Shown here piece after piece: positions 60,360 to 64,000 of a DNA stretch of 64,000 bases. Source of the DNA: Thiohalocapsa sp. PB-PSB1 (GTDB lineage: Bacteria; Pseudomonadota; Gammaproteobacteria; Chromatiales; Chromatiaceae); assembly GCA_016745215.1 (NCBI GenBank), contig CP050890.1, positions 4,216,001-4,280,000 on the forward strand, read 5' to 3'. The notes under the pieces are model-generated. The model was not told where the DNA came from and did not search any database. It worked only from the letters and a program-made list of their open reading frames with translations. Every line of letters begins with the position of its first letter. Position 1 is the stretch's first letter. The translations under genes and the position numbers were made by a program.

Positions 60360-61621
60360 CGATCCGACCTCCGGTGAATACCTGCTGGATCCTGGTGCTC
60401 GATACAGCGGATCAACCGTTCTCCATAACAAGAAAGGCTACAGTCATCGCGAGATGCGGCAACATTGGCTCGCAAATATTCCAGATAGCTGGTATCCGTT
60501 GCCAACCGTGTCAAAACTTCACACATGGTGACGACATCTCGGGCGGGTACAATGATGCCGTTGAACCCATCTCGGACCATACTGCCGGTATTTGGCGTGC
60601 AGACCACCGGCAGGCCAGACAATAATGCCTCATAGGTCACCAATGCCGAGCCTTCATTAAGGGAAGGCAGAAAAAATACATCAGCCCAGGCATAATGTTC
60701 CCAGACTTTGCCGCGCGGCACTGGACCTAAGAGTTCCACATGTTGTTCAAGCTGGCTGACGCCATAGGCAGAGACGCCCAGCTGGCCCACCATTCTTACC
60801 TGAATCAAATCACCGAGACGGCGTGCCACATCGAGCACATAGGGGACTCCCTTGTTCAGGTTAACCGAACCGACGAACAACACCTTGAGTGGTTGTGAAT
60901 TGCCGCTAAACCGCATCCCTTCGCCCCGTTTTATCTGTGCAAACATGGGCATTGCAACTCCGCTGGGAACGACATGGCAGCGCTCGACAGGTCCCCCGCA
61001 ACGGCCAATTTCAGCGTGAACATAATCCGATCCGCAGATGATCAAATCAGCAAGATCCCACTCGGCCCGCTCCCGTTCCGCTAGAAACCCCAGATTCGGC
61101 GGCGCGGGTTCGTTTGACCATTTTGGAAATCGAATTCGCTCTTCCGCGTCGCTCGCCTGGTATACCTCCAGCGGAACCGCCGTCTGCTCCATAATCGCGA
61201 ACCCCCCGCGGGCCTTCACATAACGCATCAGAGCCAGGCCAGCCCGATCGAACGTATACAGGATATGACGCGGATCAAACGTCGGCTGAGCAATAACCTT
61301 TTGCGCCAGAACGTCAGCTGCCCGCAGGTTTTCCCTCGCTGCGGCAACCGCTCCACGGCTGTGCGAGCGCCTGAAAACGTGCAGGGATCCAAACCAGGGA
61401 AAACTACGAATCCGAGACATGGGAATTCCCGCTGGCACGCGGTTTTTTAACCGCTGCAAGCTCTGCGGTAACAGGGAATCCGGCGTCGACCTCAGCCAAC
61501 GAGGCCAACCTTGGGTGGCAACGACATCGGTGTAAAAACAGGCGAGCAGACCGGCTTGGTGGAGTATCCGCGGTACCGCATAGTGGCGGCGCGCTCCAAA
61601 CATGACGACCGAAATTCTCAA
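60356..61621 (-). CDS. Family 4 glycosyltransferase
   Basis: 421 residues from a TTG at 61621 with AGGGG about 9 nt upstream (LRISVVMFGARRHYAVPRIL); an ATG six codons later is possible. GT-B motifs: VLFVGSVNLNKGVPYVLDVA for the second Rossmann half, LLGPVPRGKVWEHYAWADVF and the E-x7-E motif in LPSLNEGSALVTYEALLSGL. It is the first gene of the four-gene glycan operon (60356 to 56679). Upstream lies the decayed epimerase. Confidence 0.9.
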   Translation of the reverse strand: MRISVVMFGARRHYAVPRILHQAGLLACFYTDVVATQGWPRWLRSTPDSLLPQSLQRLKNRVPAGIPMSRIRSFPWFGSLHVFRRSHSRGAVAAARENLRAADVLAQKVIAQPTFDPRHILYTFDRAGLALMRYVKARGGFAIMEQTAVPLEVYQASDAEERIRFPKWSNEPAPPNLGFLAERERAEWDLADLIICGSDYVHAEIGRCGGPVERCHVVPSGVAMPMFAQIKRGEGMRFSGNSQPLKVLFVGSVNLNKGVPYVLDVARRLGDLIQVRMVGQLGVSAYGVSQLEQHVELLGPVPRGKVWEHYAWADVFFLPSLNEGSALVTYEALLSGLPVVCTPNTGSMVRDGFNGIIVPARDVVTMCEVLTRLATDTSYLEYLRANVAASRDDCSLSCYGERLIRCIEHQDPAGIHRRSDR

Positions 61622-61731
61622 CTTGACACCCCTGCAATAGTTTTACCCGCCGCAATCGCCTGCGGTACCTGAGCCAGCGAAACAAAAGCTGGAAAGACCA
61701 CTGGCAGTCCGCGCGTCCTGGATGCAGTGGA

Positions 61732-62131
61732 TTATATTAGGTGGGCCAACGCCGCAACTTCGTCCACATTTGCCAGCCGATGCAGGGTGACCACGAAATC
61801 ATCGCCCGGACACAATCCCCGTTCGTCCCAAAATCCGGGCGGCTGCAAACGATCCAGGCTGGCCAGCGGAGTATCGATCTGTTGCCGACAAACATGATTC
61901 GCTCCTCGGCCACGCCCGTCTGACGCAGATTGGCGTTGGCAAACGCACTCATCGCAAAGAACCAAGATTGTATCCGTCAACCTGCGATTCGTCTCCTCGG
62001 GCATGGAGCAATTGTCGGAGCGGATACCAGCTTCCACCATGTGCATTACCGGAGCATACAGCTTCTAAGCGGCAATGGTACAGGCCATGGTTGCAATCAC
62101 ATCGCCCACCAGCCAAAGTACGGCGGGTGCC
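61732..62131 (-). pseudogene. wecB: Decayed UDP-GlcNAc 2-epimerase (WecB/MnaA) fragment
   Basis: Three frame segments on the minus strand spell the middle of a UDP-N-acetylglucosamine 2-epimerase. First PAVLWLVGDVIATMACTIAA, then a TAG stop, then MHMVEAGIRSDNCSMPEETN plus RRLTDTI (the HVEAGLRS...MPEE-NR...TD signature); then, after a shift, FANANLRQTGVAEERIMFVG; then, shifted back, IDTPLASLDRLQP and DDFVVTLHRLANVDEVAALA. Neither end of the enzyme is present. The enzyme makes UDP-ManNAc for surface glycans, which fits the adjacent operon. The stretch 61622-61731 may hold more of it (GLPVVFPAF). Confidence 0.85.
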
Positions 62132-62160
62132 TGAGGCAACAGAGCCGCGTAGCGCGTTAA

Positions 62161-62316
62161 GGCAATTTCTGTGGAGGAACACACCATCTGGCTTGTCTTC
62201 TCGTCTGGTATCAACGTTATGGCAACCCGCCTATGGAGCGACATGGGCGGGTTGCCGCTGCACGAAGACGAACCAGAACCCGGCGCCAGCTGGTCTGTTT
62301 TTCTCCGGCAATCGCC
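62161..62316. repeat. MITE-like palindromic element, copy 3 (long form)
   Basis: The left arm GGCAATTTCTGTGGAGGAAC plus ACACCATCTGGC pairs with the right arm GCCAGCTGGTCTGTTTTTCT plus CCGGCAATCGCC. An inner inverted pair (GGCAACCCGCCTAT and ATGGGCGGGTTGCC) lies at the centre. Length 156 bp against 112 bp for the copy at 35417. It abuts the 3' side of the epimerase remnant. Confidence 0.75.
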
Positions 62317-62454
62317 TAAGATCCCCGCCGTCTGCTCAACCCGCGTCCCTGAGACAGCCTCGAAATTCGCATCTGGATTGTAACACGCAACTGTACAAAA
62401 AATCGCCCGATTCGTGCAGCGATGCTGATGTCCCGCTACCGTTTCTGCTATTTG

Positions 62455-62735
62455 TCGTTGTCATAATCGCGCCGAGCAAAGCTCGGCGTCTCTTGCCGGG
62501 TGAAAGTCCCGGTCGGGTAAGGGCTAGCCATCCGCCCATATCGAGTGTTAGTCCTGCTGCGGAGCTTTGTGCCCTGCGAAAAAAATTTGCCGGGCAAGCG
62601 TACATAGAGAATCCTGTAGGCCGCAGGGTAGATCGCGCTCCCTGAAGTGCGCCTGTTCGGATCAGGGCAGCTTCGAGAAACGTAACCCGCGGATGGCGAC
62701 AGTGTTGACGAGCTGGAAGCCCACATGAAGCGCGC
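62455..62735 (+). other. Possible 5' remnant of a group II intron
   Basis: TTGCCGGGTGAAAGTCCCGG followed by TCGGGTAAGGGCTAGCC resembles the conserved 5' domain I region of bacterial group II introns, and GTTGACGAGCTGGAAGCCCA with CATGAAGC at 62703-62731 resembles a later part of the same domain. No reverse transcriptase gene follows, and domains V and VI were not found. This rests on memory of intron sequences; a covariance-model search is needed. No protein gene is apparent between 62317 and 63230. Confidence 0.4.
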
Positions 62736-62739
62736 GTTT

Positions 62740-62985
62740 TGGTCAGCGCGTGGATGTCCGCCAGAGTCTCGGATGTCCGCCAGAGTCTCGCGCCAGAGTC
62801 TCACGCCAGAGTCATCAGGCTTATGTATGCAGGAAGAGCGGCGTCAGACAACTCGGGAAGCCCCGAAGACGGTGTCGGGGTCGCTATCGGAATCGGAATC
62901 GGAATCGAATCCGCTCATCGATCAAAGCAGTCAGCTCGATACCAATCCCTAATTCCGACCTTGACACCGACCCCGACTAAGCACC
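62740..62985. repeat. Short direct repeats and GGAATC hexamers
   Basis: CGCCAGAGTCTC occurs two to four times between 62758 and 62812, partly as GGATGTCCGCCAGAGTCTC. At 62886-62912 there is a GGAATC hexamer run, and GTGTCGGGGTCG near 62871 pairs with CGACCTTGACACCGACCCCG near 62955. It is similar in style to the GGGATC arrays at 38459 and 50397. Confidence 0.5.
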
Positions 62986-63230
62986 CATAAACCGGGAAGC
63001 TCTTGTTTTAGTGAGACGGCAGATTTCGACAGCCTACCCGCTGGACACCGAATAGTAGGCGATGCGGACGACACGGACGGACGACACGGACACCCACGTT
63101 TCGAGGCGGTTAGGTAGAATATCGTCCAACCAGGGCTGGAGCTTACGGAGCCCTGGCGTGTCCTAGGCCAATATCCATAGGGTTTGGTTAAGCAACATCG
63201 CAGAGACATCAGGCATCGCGACGATATGCA

Positions 63231-63384
63231 GGCGATTTCTGTCGAGAAACATACCAGGCTTGTCCTCTCGTCCGGCCTCTTTGTTGCGGCAACCCGCCCA
63301 TAGAGCGACAATAGGCATGTTGCCGCTTCGGGAAGGCGAAAGAAAATCCGTCGCCAGTTGATCTGTTTCTCTCCGGCAATCGCC
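63231..63384. repeat. MITE-like palindromic element, copy 4
   Basis: The left arm GGCGATTTCTGTCGAGAAAC plus ATACCAGGC pairs with GCCAGTTGATCTGTTTCTCTC plus CGGCAATCGCC, with the inner GCAACCCGCCCATAGAGCGA as in copy 3. The region 63385-63577 holds no further feature except the probable promoter of the acetyltransferase gene. Confidence 0.75.
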
Positions 63385-63577
63385 TTGGTTCGGAGGATAC
63401 CTGAGGTGGAGACTTGTATAAGTTAGAAATGCGAGTTCTCAAACTCGGTAATTTTAGGACCATCGAATGCCGTGCCGATGGCGGACAGGAGCTGAAACTT
63501 TACAATAACTTGGCGCTGACGCTCGCGGGCGCGCCCGTTGGACCAGGTCGAAATCGAAGCTGTGTCGGGGAGAGTTA

Positions 63578-64000
63578 ATGTTGAAAAGTCGCGCTCAACC
63601 TGGGTTGCGCAGCAAGATTGTACGGGGTGTCTGGAACATAGTGTGGCTTCTCTTCTACAGACCGACACCGACCATGATGCATGGCTGGCGCCGGTTTCTA
63701 CTGCGATTGTTCGGGGCGAAGATCGGACGCCCGGTTTATCCATACCCCTCAGCGCGTGTCTGGGCACCATGGAATCTCGAGATGGGGGACCACAGCACGC
63801 TGGCGCAGGGCGTTGATTGCTATTGTGTCGATCGGGTGCGGATCGGCTCGCTGACGACGGTGAGCCAGTACAGCTACCTTTGCACTGCAACTCATGACTA
63901 CACGGATTCGTGCATCTTGACCCAACCGCAAATGCCGCTGTTGACCGCGCCGATCACCCTGGGAGATCGCGTATGGATCACCGCGGGTGTCTTTATCGGA
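63578..64000 (+). CDS. wcaF: WcaF-type hexapeptide acetyltransferase, cut by window end
   Basis: 141 codons from the ATG at 63578 (GGGGAGAG upstream) to the window edge; the C-terminus is missing. VWNIVWLLFYRPTPTMMHGW followed by RRFLLRLFGAKIGRPVYPYP, ARVWAPWNLEMGDHSTLAQG and SQYSYLCTATHDYTD are the hallmarks of the WcaF/colanic-acid family; the H in ATHDY is the usual catalytic histidine. The rest would be a left-handed beta-helix of hexapeptide repeats (MPLLTAPITLGDRVWITAGV). It O-acetylates a sugar of an exopolysaccharide, in keeping with the nearby glycosyltransferases, although it lies on the other strand. Confidence 0.93.
   Translation, partial: MLKSRAQPGLRSKIVRGVWNIVWLLFYRPTPTMMHGWRRFLLRLFGAKIGRPVYPYPSARVWAPWNLEMGDHSTLAQGVDCYCVDRVRIGSLTTVSQYSYLCTATHDYTDSCILTQPQMPLLTAPITLGDRVWITAGVFIG

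Noticed and set aside
63423..63890. Minus-strand 155-codon frame
   Set aside because: Antisense to the WcaF-type acetyltransferase gene, whose family motifs are unambiguous.

Overview
The window looks like a chromosome segment of a GC-rich gammaproteobacterium, most likely a purple-sulfur-type Chromatiales relative. This is inferred from gene families (A/V-type ATPase, IscA and SufE, an Sfum_1244-type protein, Rpn-family nucleases, giant YD-repeat proteins) and from the many interspersed palindromic repeats. There is no rRNA or marker gene here to prove it.

Positions 1 to about 34.8 kb are accessory. A partial secreted protein, a frameshifted aspartic protease and two broken Rpn-family nuclease genes precede one enormous minus-strand gene (3239-18403, 5054 codons). 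It encodes a secreted protein with seven near-identical right-handed beta-helix modules, Ig/FN3/CARDB-like domains, a glycine linker, YD repeats and an RHS core. Next comes a compact defence island: an OLD-family ATPase/TOPRIM gene followed 7 bp later by a UvrD-type helicase gene, the arrangement of the Gabija anti-phage system. It is walled on both sides by dense REP-like repeats, and its promoter region is duplicated exactly 400 bp upstream. A ribbon-helix-helix/PemK toxin-antitoxin pair, a 2261-residue secreted multidomain protein and a frameshifted, truncated copy of the 5' end of the giant gene follow. The copy includes the upstream region.

From 33.2 to 34.8 kb there are only repeats, including a TIR-bounded element with four 189-197 bp units. 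tRNA-Leu(UAA) and tRNA-Cys(GCA) mark the change to a mostly housekeeping region (35.6-56 kb). This region holds a Lon-substrate-binding-domain protein, IscA, SufE, a NarL-type response regulator, two Fe(II)/2-oxoglutarate oxygenases, an SLC13 permease with RCK_C domains, MepA, Sfum_1244 and its divergent partner, a GT2 glycosyltransferase, an EamA transporter and a V-type ATPase gene set E-A-B-(YkgJ)-D.

From 56.7 to 64 kb lies an exopolysaccharide/O-antigen block: three GT4 glycosyltransferases and a polymerase-like membrane protein, overlapping or nearly so, then a decayed UDP-GlcNAc 2-epimerase fragment, more MITE-like repeats, a probable group II intron remnant, and the start of a WcaF-type acetyltransferase cut by the window end.

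The items most worth following up are the Gabija-like island with its repeat walls and duplicated promoter, the giant modular RHS protein with a homologous truncated cassette 13 kb away, and the nested non-autonomous repeat elements. All calls come from reading the sequence; no database search was run.
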